From the NCBI GenBank assembly GCA_002314455.1, contig DCFZ01000044.1, forward strand, positions 1 through 34,828: a stretch of 34,828 bases of DNA. Reading direction: 5' to 3'. A program made the position numbers and the translations under genes. The notes under the pieces were generated by a model. That model was given only the letters and a program-made list of their open reading frames with translations. It was not told the origin of the DNA and searched no databases. Source of the stretch: Lentisphaeria bacterium UBA1791 (GTDB lineage: Bacteria > Verrucomicrobiota > Lentisphaeria > Victivallales > Victivallaceae). Shown here one piece after another: positions 15,746 to 24,005 of the stretch (within the stretch, counting starts at the first letter, position 1; each line of letters begins with the position of its first letter).

Positions 15746-16219
15746 TTACTTTTCCAGCGTCACGCTCGCGATCGTTGCGATCCCTTCGCCGCGACCGGTG
15801 AAGCCGAGATGCTCCGTCGTCGTGAATTTGACGGAAATTTGATCGACGGCAAGTTTCATATATTCGGCGAGATTCCGGCGCATCGCCTCGCGGTAGGCGC
15901 CGAGTTTCGGCTTTTGGGCGATGATGGTGAGGTCGCAATTGAGGATCTTCCACGCCGCGACGCGCGGATCGGCAAGCACTTTTTCCAGCAGGATCATACT
16001 GTCGATGTCAAGATAGGCGTCGTCGTGGTCGGGAAACCACATCCCGATATCCCCGAGCGCCAGCGCGCCCAAAATGGCGTCGATGAGCGCGTGGACGGCG
16101 ACGTCGGCGTCGCTGTGACCGAGCAACCCTTCATCGCAGGGGATCTCCGTGCCGCAGAGAAAAAGTTTGCGATTTTCGGCAAAAGCGTGGACGTCAAAAC
16201 CGTTTCCCGTACGGATCAT
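15746..16219 (-). CDS. ispF: 2-C-methyl-D-erythritol 2,4-cyclodiphosphate synthase
   Basis: A 157-residue enzyme of the non-mevalonate isoprenoid pathway; it cyclises the CDP-ME 2-phosphate intermediate with loss of CMP. The zinc ligands are Asp9 and His11 in GFDVHAF and His43 after HSDADVAVH. LGDIGMWFPD follows, and the C-terminal FTTTEHLGFTGRGEGI loop is intact. Length is normal. The ATG at 16217-16219 overlaps the stop of the upstream membrane protein as ATGA and has GGAGG just before it, so translation is coupled. It shows that this organism uses the MEP route. Confidence 0.96.
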   Translation of the reverse strand: MIRTGNGFDVHAFAENRKLFLCGTEIPCDEGLLGHSDADVAVHALIDAILGALALGDIGMWFPDHDDAYLDIDSMILLEKVLADPRVAAWKILNCDLTIIAQKPKLGAYREAMRRNLAEYMKLAVDQISVKFTTTEHLGFTGRGEGIATIASVTLEK

Positions 16220-16698
16220 TTTGTTTTCCTCCGATCCAACGGCCGCAAGAGGAGCGTCAACGCCCCGGCAAAAGCGGCCAAGCTGAAATACATTTGGCAT
16301 TCATATAAATTCAGACGGGGGAATTTCACCCCGACGGTGATGCCGAAAATCAGCGCGGCGATCGCCGCGGCGCCCATCGCGGCGCAGGTGAATTTTTCCT
16401 TGCTTTCCATCATCGGTCTGAAAACGGAAAGAAAAACGAATGCGAAACTGCCGACCAGCGCAATCATCGCGCCGGTTTCCACTTGAAAGAAAAAAATCGC
16501 CGACAGCGCCGCCGCCGCGCCGATCGGCACAATCCAGCGCGCCGGCACATTGCGGAAACGGCGGCAATCCCAAAAGGAGAGCGCGCCGACAAATGCGACG
16601 AAACCATAGCGGATGGCGACCACGCACTCCGGCAAAAAACACCAGAAGCCGATGCCGACTGCCGTCAACAGCAATGCGCCCAAGCGATGTCGATCCAC
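16216..16698 (-). CDS. Small integral membrane protein of unknown function
   Basis: A 160-residue protein with about six membrane segments (near 8-22, 24-41, 52-72, 74-93, 101-122 and 130-152) and short loops. I start it at GTG (16696-16698), with GGGG about eight bases upstream. The longer in-frame opening begins within the bidirectional terminator hairpin and cannot be the true start. It is translationally coupled to ispF through an ATGA overlap. No family is recognised; the coupling makes a lipid- or isoprenoid-related role possible, but this is inference. Confidence 0.65.
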   Translation of the reverse strand: MDRHRLGALLLTAVGIGFWCFLPECVVAIRYGFVAFVGALSFWDCRRFRNVPARWIVPIGAAAALSAIFFFQVETGAMIALVGSFAFVFLSVFRPMMESKEKFTCAAMGAAAIAALIFGITVGVKFPRLNLYECQMYFSLAAFAGALTLLLRPLDRRKTK

Positions 16699-16724
16699 GT
16701 TGCGTACCCCGGAAATGAAACCAT

Positions 16725-16758
16725 AAAAAAACCCGCTCAATTTTTAAGCGGGTTTTTC
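16725..16758. terminator. Bidirectional Rho-independent terminator
   Basis: ACCCGCT (16731-16737) and AGCGGGT (16747-16753) form a 7-bp stem, extended by A/T pairs, with a 9-base AT loop. An A run before and a T run after give a U-tract on either strand. On the minus strand it closes the small basic protein gene, before the membrane-protein/ispF pair. Confidence 0.85.
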
Positions 16759-16763
16759 ATCGC

Positions 16764-16865
16764 CTACTTTTTCTTGGCGATCGCTTCGGCGACGCGCGCC
16801 TTGATGCGGCTCAAGTAAGCCTTGCGGCGTTGACGCTTCTGAATTTTGTTGCTCTGCTGACCCAT
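16764..16865 (-). CDS. Tiny basic protein (33 residues), possibly ribosome-associated
   Basis: A complete 33-residue gene with ATG at 16863-16865 and TAG at 16764-16766. It has a strong AAGGTGA ribosome site, its own promoter, and a terminator directly after it. The protein begins MGQQSNKIQKR and is about one-third Lys or Arg, with a helical, Ala-rich C-terminal half. Size, charge and dedicated expression signals resemble small ribosome-bound or nucleic-acid-binding proteins. I have an impression of similar short proteins in Verrucomicrobia-type genomes but cannot name a family. The function is unknown. Confidence 0.75.
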   Translation of the reverse strand: MGQQSNKIQKRQRRKAYLSRIKARVAEAIAKKK

Positions 16866-16910
16866 GGTAATCACCTTTTCTTTTCGTACTTCTTAACGAA
16901 TGCACGATAA

Positions 16911-16939
16911 AATATATCATCGAAAATGCGAAAAATCAA
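16911..16939 (-). promoter_or_regulatory. Promoter for the tiny basic protein
   Basis: On the minus strand TTGATT (16934-16939) and TATATT (16911-16916) are spaced by 17 bases in an AT-rich block, ~45 bases before the start. A perfect TTGACA lies about 15 bases further upstream but has no matching -10. Confidence 0.6.
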
Positions 16940-16964
16940 ATTTTTCCCTGTCAAAAGGGTTTTA

Positions 16965-16992
16965 TTTTACGTAATTTGCGCTATTTTATAAT
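16965..16992 (+). promoter_or_regulatory. Promoter for the nine-gene operon
   Basis: TTTTAC (16965-16970) and a consensus TATAAT (16987-16992) with a 16-base spacer, about 53 bases before the DUF3857 gene. It fires away from the tiny basic protein, so the 180-base gap holds divergent promoters. Confidence 0.5.
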
Positions 16993-17045
16993 AAGAGAAG
17001 AGAATGTGTATTGCAGAAAATACTTGAAATAAGGATTCCATAAGG

Positions 17046-20000
17046 ATGAGACACTTTTGGCAACGATGGTTGTTGACGATTGTCGCGCTGATCGCGACGG
17101 GCGCCGTTTTTGCCGCGCTTCCGGAAAAAATCGCCGCCGCCAATCAGACGGCAACGGCGGAAAAATTCCCTGACGCCGAGATCGTTCTGCTGCTTGACGA
17201 CGAACTTGTCCGTTACGACGAAACGGGGCTGGCGGAAACGCGCGACGCGTATTTTCTCAAGATCCTGACCGAAAAGGGGCGGCGCGAACTGCAGACGATG
17301 CCGCTTTCTTTCAACCGTCATTACGCCCGGCGTTCCGTCAACCGGGTCGTCGTTTACCGCGGCGATCAGGAAATTGAACTCGATCTCAAAAAATGCCTTT
17401 CCGAAGAGAGCGACAACCGTTTTCTGAAAGAAAACATCTGCAACCCCGACGACCGGATATTGCGCATCAATCTGCCGAAATTGGAGGTCGGCGACGTCGT
17501 TTTCTTCGACATTTCAGATCAGGAAATCGCCTCGCGCCTGCCCGGTGCGTGGCAGGACATCGCCGTCTTGCAGTCGACGTATCCATTTCTGGAATACAAC
17601 TACACCGTCGACGCTCCGGAAAAACTGCCGCTGGCGGCGATCCAGTTGCGCAACGGGATCCCGGGGTGCGTCACGTCGTCGACGGAACAACGCAACGGCC
17701 GCATTCTCTATCGCTTCACGGCGAAAAACGTGCCGCAGGTCTTTCTGGAAAGCGATATGTTCGGCGCGTCGTGGCACGCGTTGCAGCGCCTCCACTTGAG
17801 CACGGTGAAAAGCTGGGAAGAGGTTTCCGTCTGGTACGATCAACTTTCTCAAAAGCACCTCGAAAAAAGTTCCCCTGAACTGATCGCCAAAGCCAAAGAA
17901 TTAACTGCCGGCTGCCCGGACGATGCGGCAAAAGCCGACGTGCTCTTCCGCTATGTGGCGCAGGAAATCCGCTATATGGGGCTGATCGCCGAATCGGAAG
18001 CGCCCGGTTATGAACCCCACGACGTCGCCTACACCTTTGAACAGCGCGCCGGCGTCTGCCGCGACAAGGCGGCGCTGCTCGTGGCAATGCTCCGGATCGC
18101 CGGATTGCAGGCGCACATGGTGCTGATCAACGCCGGCGACCACCTCGACCCCGAAGTGCCCGGACTGCTTTTCAACCACGCGATTGTCGCCTGGGAAAAA
18201 TCGCCCGGCGTCTTTGAACTCATGGATCCCACTGTGGAAAACTCGCAGGATTATCTGCCCGTTTCCGACGCCGATTCCAGCTATCTTGTCGCCACGAAAA
18301 AAGGCGAAACGCTCCGCACGACGCCGGCGCCCGCCCCCGAAAAGAATTCCATCAGGATCGACACGACCGCAAAAATCGACTACGAGGGCGAAATCACCGG
18401 GCAGGTCGTCTGCCGTCCGAAAGGGCTCTTTGAACTTGTTTACCGCCAGCATCTGCAGGATCTGCTCAATCCGGAAAGGATCCAGTTTTTCCAGACGCAG
18501 ATCGATCGCCTCGGCGGCGGAGTCGTGATCACCAAAGTCGAGATCACGCCGAGCGATACCAACGACATGTCGCAACCTCTGGTCATTCGTCTGGATTTCA
18601 GACAGAACGACACGCTGCCGGAAAGCGACTGCGCCGAAGCCTTTCCCGTGCCCCGTTTCGGCGAAGCGCTCTCTTTCCGCAACGGATTGATCGGCAAGGT
18701 CGACCTCGTCAAACGCGCTTATCCGCGGGAATTCACGACGGCGCTCGTCGAGGAAAACGTCGCCTTGCATCTGGCGAAACCGCTCCAGTTTCTCACCTTG
18801 CCGCCGCCGATCAACTTCAAAAGCCGGATCGCCGACTGGGAAAGCTCCTGGAGCGAAAAGGAGTCGACGCTACACTACAATTCCCGGTTGACGCTCAAGA
18901 CGCTCTGCATCGAACCCGAGGAATACGACCTTTTGAAGCGTCTCGCGGCGGAACTGAAATGCGACCGCGACGCCTACCCGATCGGCCACCTCGTCTTTGA
19001 AAACATTTCGACGTCGATGTTCCTCGCCGCCTATCCCGGCGTCGACGACCTGATCCTTTCGGACGACACCAAAGTGGAATTGCTTTCCGCAACGTCGATG
19101 CGCAGTCGCCGCACGGTGCGCCGCAAAGTCCTCACCGCGATCGGCGTGCGCAATCACGCCGAGATCACGCTATCCTACCGCCCCGAACGCGAAAGCATCA
19201 AAATTTCCGCCGCCGTACAACTGCCCGACGGAAAAGTCGAAAGACTCACCGACAGCAACATCAACGAAGTCGACGACCCGGATTTCGCCGGCGCGCCGCG
19301 TTACGCCAAAGGCAAAAAGCTCGTCGTCAATCTGCCCGGCGTCTGCCCCGGCGCCATCATCGAAACGACCATCGAACGCACGGTCAACGATGTGCCGTTT
19401 CTGGCATTGCGGCACAACTTCGGCGGATTTTCCACGATGGTGCACGGCAACTTTTCGCTGCGTTGCGACCGGGATCTGCCGCTCAAACTTTCGACGCCGA
19501 CCCGCAACGTCGATATGTACGACCGCAAAGAGGGCAACATGCGTTTCATCGACTGCATGGCGAAAAATCAGCCGGAACTGATCCGGCAGAAAAAACAGCC
19601 GCCGCTTTTCTTCTTTTGCGACAACATTCAATTCTCGACCGGCGACCCGAAACTTTACGCGCGCACCGTCGCCGACGAACTGCAGAAAAAAGTCGTTCTT
19701 TCCGACGAAAAGGTCAGCGCCGTCGCCAAGGAGTTGAAGTTGAACGACTTTTCCAGCGACGAGGAAAAACTTGTGCGCATCCGCGATTGGGTGGATCAGC
19801 ACATCCGCCTCGCGGGGCCGTCGCTCAACCTGCTGCTTCCCGGGGAATTTTTCTCGCCGGAAACGACGATTGCCGACGGTTACGGCAACAGCAGCGACCG
19901 CGCGATCCTCATCGCGGCGCTCTGCCATCAGGCTGGGGTGAAATACGAATTTCTTTTTGCGTCGGATTTCCCCGGCGACCTCCAGACGATCCGGATCCTC

Positions 20001-20810
20001 TCGCACGTGCCGGCGCTTGATTTCAACACGGTACTGGTGAAGATCAAAGACAGCGACTACATCCTCAACGACACCGGTATGTACGCCCAGCTCGGAGCCG
20101 TCCGGCATGAAATGCGGTGCGGCTTGACCGCCGACGGCAAATATTGCACCATTTTGCCGAAACTGCGTTGCGAAAGCAGCATCCGCCGGAAATTCAACAT
20201 CGCGATGTACCCCAATGGTTCGGCGACCGTCACGGTGGAGTCGATCTACTACGGCAACAACTACGAGGATATGAAGCGCAAGCTTTTCAAAATGACGCCG
20301 GAATGGCAACGGCGCTTCTTTGACGCGCAGGTGCTCGCCTACTCCCCGACGGCGCGTCTTGTCAACACGCCGCAGGTCGATTTCGAGGGGCACCCCGGGC
20401 GCATCACGTTGACCTTTGAGCAACCTGATTTCGCCGTGAACAAAGAGAACTTCCTCACCTTTGAGCTGCCCGGATTCCAGGAACTTACCAAGGCGGTCGA
20501 CGTCGGCTGCAACCGCACGACGCCTTTCTGGTCGCGCGGCGAAGATCTGCGCATCGAGTATCAGATCCGTTATCCCGACAAGTACGCGCCGTCGACCAAG
20601 GCCGACGGCAGACGGGAATTCGGCAACGCCGGCGTGATCTCCTATCTCGGCCGTTCCTCGTCCAGCACCGGCAAGATCTCGATCGCGCATCAAGTACTGA
20701 TGCCCTGCGCGATCCTGCCCGCCACGGAAGCGTCGTTCATCGAGTGGATCAGCCAGAAACTCAACAATCCCCACCAGTGGCGCATCGTACTGAAAACGGA
20801 GGCAAAATAA
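17046..20810 (+). CDS. Large exported DUF3857/transglutaminase-like protein, tandem
   Basis: A 1254-residue protein with an N-terminal signal or anchor (residues 8-24). It consists of two copies of the same layout: a DUF3857-type beta domain (about 45-240) plus a transglutaminase-like cysteine-peptidase core (285-400), then a second DUF3857-like domain (about 660-860) and a second core (895-1015), and a beta-rich end. The first core has the full triad: Cys338 in AGVCRDKA, His378 in FNHA and Asp394 in LMDPT. The second has GNSSDRA with Ser949 at the Cys position, and Thr995 at the His position, with Asp1009 kept, so it is probably inactive. Such proteins are common in Gram-negative envelopes; substrates are unknown. 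An AAGGA site lies ten bases before the ATG. It heads the operon. Confidence 0.85.
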   Translation: MRHFWQRWLLTIVALIATGAVFAALPEKIAAANQTATAEKFPDAEIVLLLDDELVRYDETGLAETRDAYFLKILTEKGRRELQTMPLSFNRHYARRSVNRVVVYRGDQEIELDLKKCLSEESDNRFLKENICNPDDRILRINLPKLEVGDVVFFDISDQEIASRLPGAWQDIAVLQSTYPFLEYNYTVDAPEKLPLAAIQLRNGIPGCVTSSTEQRNGRILYRFTAKNVPQVFLESDMFGASWHALQRLHLSTVKSWEEVSVWYDQLSQKHLEKSSPELIAKAKELTAGCPDDAAKADVLFRYVAQEIRYMGLIAESEAPGYEPHDVAYTFEQRAGVCRDKAALLVAMLRIAGLQAHMVLINAGDHLDPEVPGLLFNHAIVAWEKSPGVFELMDPTVENSQDYLPVSDADSSYLVATKKGETLRTTPAPAPEKNSIRIDTTAKIDYEGEITGQVVCRPKGLFELVYRQHLQDLLNPERIQFFQTQIDRLGGGVVITKVEITPSDTNDMSQPLVIRLDFRQNDTLPESDCAEAFPVPRFGEALSFRNGLIGKVDLVKRAYPREFTTALVEENVALHLAKPLQFLTLPPPINFKSRIADWESSWSEKESTLHYNSRLTLKTLCIEPEEYDLLKRLAAELKCDRDAYPIGHLVFENISTSMFLAAYPGVDDLILSDDTKVELLSATSMRSRRTVRRKVLTAIGVRNHAEITLSYRPERESIKISAAVQLPDGKVERLTDSNINEVDDPDFAGAPRYAKGKKLVVNLPGVCPGAIIETTIERTVNDVPFLALRHNFGGFSTMVHGNFSLRCDRDLPLKLSTPTRNVDMYDRKEGNMRFIDCMAKNQPELIRQKKQPPLFFFCDNIQFSTGDPKLYARTVADELQKKVVLSDEKVSAVAKELKLNDFSSDEEKLVRIRDWVDQHIRLAGPSLNLLLPGEFFSPETTIADGYGNSSDRAILIAALCHQAGVKYEFLFASDFPGDLQTIRILSHVPALDFNTVLVKIKDSDYILNDTGMYAQLGAVRHEMRCGLTADGKYCTILPKLRCESSIRRKFNIAMYPNGSATVTVESIYYGNNYEDMKRKLFKMTPEWQRRFFDAQVLAYSPTARLVNTPQVDFEGHPGRITLTFEQPDFAVNKENFLTFELPGFQELTKAVDVGCNRTTPFWSRGEDLRIEYQIRYPDKYAPSTKADGRREFGNAGVISYLGRSSSSTGKISIAHQVLMPCAILPATEASFIEWISQKLNNPHQWRIVLKTEAK

Positions 20811-20811
20811 A

Positions 20812-21420
20812 ATGGAAATTTGTTCCTGTTGCGTCGGGCCGATCGGCACCAACTGCTACGCCGTCGTCTGCGACCGGCGCGCGTATCTGATCGACCCCGG
20901 CGCCGAGCCGGCAACCATCGCCGCGATGCTCGAAAAAATGGACTTCGACTCGTTGCGCATACTCTTGACGCACGCGCACTTCGATCACATCGGCGCCGCC
21001 GGCGAGATCGCCCGGCGCTATCAGGTAAAAGCCGTGGAAATGGCTCCCGGCGACCGCGAACTTTACTTCAGTCGCGACAACGCGATGCCGCCTTACTGCC
21101 CGCCGGCGGAAGATCTGCCCCCGGCGGAAAATTTCCAGTCAAGTGGTGATTTCGTTGTTCTGCCGATGCCGGGGCATACCCCGGGCGGCGTCGCACTGCG
21201 TTTTGCCCGAAAAGATGCGCCCGACGTCGTCTTTGTCGGCGATTCGGTCTTTGCCGGCTCCATCGGCCGCACCGACCTCTGGGGCGGCGATCTCGAGGCG
21301 CTGCTCGCTTCCATCAAGCGCGAAATTCTGCCGCTTGACGAGGCGACGATCCTCTATTGCGGGCACGGCCCCGAAACGAGCGTCGGCGCCGAAAAAAGAG
21401 CCAATTGTTATTTCAGATAA
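20812..21420 (+). CDS. Metallo-beta-lactamase-fold hydrolase, glyoxalase II-like
   Basis: A 202-residue hydrolase. The metal ligands are intact: HAHFDH at 54-59, His122 in GHTPGG, Asp144 in VGDSVF and His185 in GHGPET. The GSIGRTDLWGGD segment (149-160) places it with the YcbL/glyoxalase II-like group, which hydrolyses thioesters such as S-lactoylglutathione. It lacks the C-terminal domain of classic GloB, as is usual for YcbL. The ATG is one base after the previous stop and has GGAGG nine bases upstream. It sits between the large exported protein and pyrK, so transcription is shared, but functional linkage is unclear. Confidence 0.9.
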   Translation: MEICSCCVGPIGTNCYAVVCDRRAYLIDPGAEPATIAAMLEKMDFDSLRILLTHAHFDHIGAAGEIARRYQVKAVEMAPGDRELYFSRDNAMPPYCPPAEDLPPAENFQSSGDFVVLPMPGHTPGGVALRFARKDAPDVVFVGDSVFAGSIGRTDLWGGDLEALLASIKREILPLDEATILYCGHGPETSVGAEKRANCYFR

Positions 21421-21432
21421 TCGAGGATTCTC

Positions 21433-22221
21433 ATGGCACAAGCGATCATTCAGGAAAATTCCATTCTCCACGGCGATTACCGTAAAATCGTCTTTGCCGT
21501 GCCGGAAATGGCAAACACCGCGAAAGCGGGGCAGTTCGTCCACGTCCGCATCGACGAAAGGCTCGACCATATGTTGCGGCGGCCTTTCAGCATCCACGAC
21601 ACCGATCCGGCAAAGGGGACGCTCACCGTCGTCTACAAGATCGTCGGCGCGGGGACGCATATTCTCGCGGAGAAAACGCCGGGCGAATGTTGCGATCTTC
21701 TGGGGCCGCTCGGCACGACGTTCACCCCCTGCGCCGACGACGTCGTCCCGGTCGCCGTCGCGGGCGGCTACGGCTCCGCCGCGACTTTTTTGCTGACGCG
21801 CGAATGCAAGCAGAAAGTCGTACTTCTCATCGGGGCGCGCACGCAAAGCGAACTCGTCCTCGACGACGCGTACCGCGCCTGCGGTTGCGACGTGCGCGTC
21901 GCGACCGACGACGGCAGTTGCGGCGTCAAAGGGCGCGTCACCGCGCTGATCGCGCCGCTGCTGGCGGAAAATCCCGGAAAAAAGTTCTTTTTCTACGGGT
22001 GCGGGCCGTTGCCGATGTTGCTCGCGCTCGCGAAAACGTTGCGCGAACTCGGCCTTGACGGCGAATTGAGCATGGATGAAATTATGTGTTGCGGCGTCGG
22101 CGCCTGTTTCGGGTGCGTCGTCAAGGTGAACGATCCCGCGTCGCCGCAGAAATGGCACTACGAACGCAGTTGCGTCGACGGGCCCGTTTTCCCGCTTGAA
22201 AAAATCTATCTGGAGCATTAA
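21433..22221 (+). CDS. pyrK: Dihydroorotate dehydrogenase electron-transfer subunit
   Basis: A 262-residue flavoprotein that passes electrons from dihydroorotate dehydrogenase to NAD. FAD site: RRPFSIHD at 49-56, with a second flavin or NAD contact at GGYGSAAT (111-118). YGCGP at 188-192 marks the NAD-binding domain. The 2Fe-2S cluster ligands near the end are Cys220, Cys225, Cys228 and Cys247, in the arrangement MCCGVGACFGC...CVDGPVF. A GAGGA ribosome site precedes the ATG. The adjacent pyrD completes the two-subunit, NAD-dependent class 1B enzyme of pyrimidine synthesis. Confidence 0.94.
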   Translation: MAQAIIQENSILHGDYRKIVFAVPEMANTAKAGQFVHVRIDERLDHMLRRPFSIHDTDPAKGTLTVVYKIVGAGTHILAEKTPGECCDLLGPLGTTFTPCADDVVPVAVAGGYGSAATFLLTRECKQKVVLLIGARTQSELVLDDAYRACGCDVRVATDDGSCGVKGRVTALIAPLLAENPGKKFFFYGCGPLPMLLALAKTLRELGLDGELSMDEIMCCGVGACFGCVVKVNDPASPQKWHYERSCVDGPVFPLEKIYLEH

Positions 22222-22223
22222 AA

Positions 22224-23147
22224 ATGGCGGATCTCACGACAAAATTTGCTTCGCTTACGCTGAAAAATCCCGTCACGACCGCTTCCGGCACATTCGGTTA
22301 CGGTCTGGAATACGCCAATTTCTACGATCTGCAAAAGCTCGGCGCCGTCATCGTCAAGGGGATCAAAAGCACGCCTTCCGACGGCAACAAAATGCCGCGC
22401 GTCTGCGAAGTCGCGGGCGGCATGATCAACGCCATCGGTCTGCAGGGCCCCGGCGTCGACGCCTTTCTGCACGGCGACCACTATCTGCCCGCCTTGAAAA
22501 AGACGGGCGCGACCGTCATCGTCAACATGTGGGGTACTTCCGTCGGGGAATACGCCGACGTCGCCGCGCGCTTTGACGCCGAAAACGACGGCATTGCCGC
22601 GCTCGAAGTCAATATTTCCTGCCCCAACGTCAAGGCGGGCGGCGCCGCGTTCGGCACCGACGTCAAACTCGCGGGCGAAGTCATTTCCGCCGTGCGGCGC
22701 GCGGTGAAAAAGCTCCCCGTCATCGTCAAGCTCAGCCCCAACGTCACCGACATCACCGAATTCGCCCGCGTCGCCGAAGCCGAGGGCGCCGACGCGATCT
22801 CGCTGATCAACACGCTTTCGGCGATGGCGATCGACATCGAGAAACGCCGTCCGCGCATCGCCAACGTCACGGGCGGACTTTCCGGCGCGTGCGTCAAGCC
22901 GGTCGCCGTGCGCATGGTCTACCAGTGCCACAAGGCGGTGAAACTGCCGATCCTCGGCATGGGCGGCATCACCTGCGGCGCCGACGCGGTCGAATTTCTC
23001 CTCGCGGGGGCGACGGCGGTGTCGGTCGGCACGGCGAACTTCGTCGACCCCTACGCGCCGCTCAAGGTGATCGACTTTTTGAACGATTACCTCGACCGGC
23101 ACCATTTCAAAAGCGTTTCCGAGATCGTCGGCGCGCTGGAGCTGTAA
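22224..23147 (+). CDS. pyrD: Dihydroorotate dehydrogenase, class 1B catalytic subunit
   Basis: A 307-residue FMN enzyme that oxidises dihydroorotate to orotate. The catalytic Cys133 lies in NISCPN (130-135), which marks class 1; Ser or other residues are used in class 2. FMN contacts include TTASGTFG near 18-25, KLSPNVTDI near 169-177, INTLSAMAI near 195-203, GGLSG near 217-221 and GMGGIT at 245-250. It starts two bases after pyrK with GGAG upstream. With PyrK it forms the heterotetramer. It is followed after three bases by the DUF89 gene. Confidence 0.95.
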   Translation: MADLTTKFASLTLKNPVTTASGTFGYGLEYANFYDLQKLGAVIVKGIKSTPSDGNKMPRVCEVAGGMINAIGLQGPGVDAFLHGDHYLPALKKTGATVIVNMWGTSVGEYADVAARFDAENDGIAALEVNISCPNVKAGGAAFGTDVKLAGEVISAVRRAVKKLPVIVKLSPNVTDITEFARVAEAEGADAISLINTLSAMAIDIEKRRPRIANVTGGLSGACVKPVAVRMVYQCHKAVKLPILGMGGITCGADAVEFLLAGATAVSVGTANFVDPYAPLKVIDFLNDYLDRHHFKSVSEIVGALEL

Positions 23148-23150
23148 CGT

Positions 23151-24005
23151 ATGCGCATTCAATTCGATTGTTCCGGCTGCATTTACCGTCAGATTGAACT
23201 TCTGGCGCGTCAGCTTTACGCCGACGACGAGAACCGCTGGCGTTTTTCGGACGCGTTGCTCAAGCTTTTCCTCGAGATACGCCCGACGGGCATCTGTCCG
23301 CCCCAGCTCGCCGAAAAGGTGTTCGCAATGGTCGCCGAAGCGTCGGGCGTCGACGATCCTTTCCGCGCGGAAAAGGAAAAATCAACGCTTCTGGCACAGC
23401 AAATTTATAAGAAGTACGAGCACGCCGACTTGTCGTTTGACGAAACCTTGTTGCTCGCCATCGCCGGCAACGTAATCGACTACGGCGTCAACCCCGATTT
23501 CAAGATCGACGAAGCCGAAAAACTGATCGACGAAGCGTGCAAGGAGCCTTACGACCGCGCCGCCGCGCGCGATCTGCAGCGCCGCATGGACGAGGCGGAC
23601 TCCATTTTCTACATTCTCGACAACTGCGGCGAAGCTGTCCTCGACGCTCTTTTGTTGCGCCGTTACCGCGACAAGATCACCCTCGGCGTGCGCGGCGGCG
23701 CGATCCTTAACGACGTGACGCGCGCAGAGCTTGCGCCGTCTGGACTGGGCGACTACCCCGTCGTCGACACCAATCGGCGCTCCCCCGGCGCGCCGCTCGC
23801 CGATGTCGGCGCGGAGTTTCTCGAACACCTCAACACGAGTTCGCTCGTCATCGCCAAGGGGCAGGGAAATCTGGAATCGCTCTGCCCTGATTTCACGGCA
23901 CGCCCGATCTACCATTTACTGCGGCTCAAATGCCGCGTCGTCGCCGACTTTTTGCACCAGCCGCTCGGCACGATCGCGATCTACGGAAGGAATTTGGATT
24001 TATGA
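23151..24005 (+). CDS. DUF89/ARMT1-like metal-dependent phosphatase
   Basis: A 284-residue member of the DUF89 family, metal-dependent phosphatases that act in metabolite damage control on sugar phosphates and similar compounds. The prokaryotic subfamily marker CxxC is at Cys7/Cys10 (CSGCIYRQ). Core motifs are GNVIDYG (106-112), DNCGE (157-161, usually DNAGE), NDVT (187-190), KGQGN (236-240) and an LLRLKC end motif. The metal ligands Asp/Asn in these motifs are kept. It follows pyrD by three bases with no strong ribosome site, and its stop overlaps the next start (ATGA). The real substrate is unknown. Confidence 0.85.
   Translation: MRIQFDCSGCIYRQIELLARQLYADDENRWRFSDALLKLFLEIRPTGICPPQLAEKVFAMVAEASGVDDPFRAEKEKSTLLAQQIYKKYEHADLSFDETLLLAIAGNVIDYGVNPDFKIDEAEKLIDEACKEPYDRAAARDLQRRMDEADSIFYILDNCGEAVLDALLLRRYRDKITLGVRGGAILNDVTRAELAPSGLGDYPVVDTNRRSPGAPLADVGAEFLEHLNTSSLVIAKGQGNLESLCPDFTARPIYHLLRLKCRVVADFLHQPLGTIAIYGRNLDL

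Noticed and set aside
16216..16740. Longer form of the membrane protein before ispF
   Set aside because: Its start would lie inside the bidirectional terminator stem.
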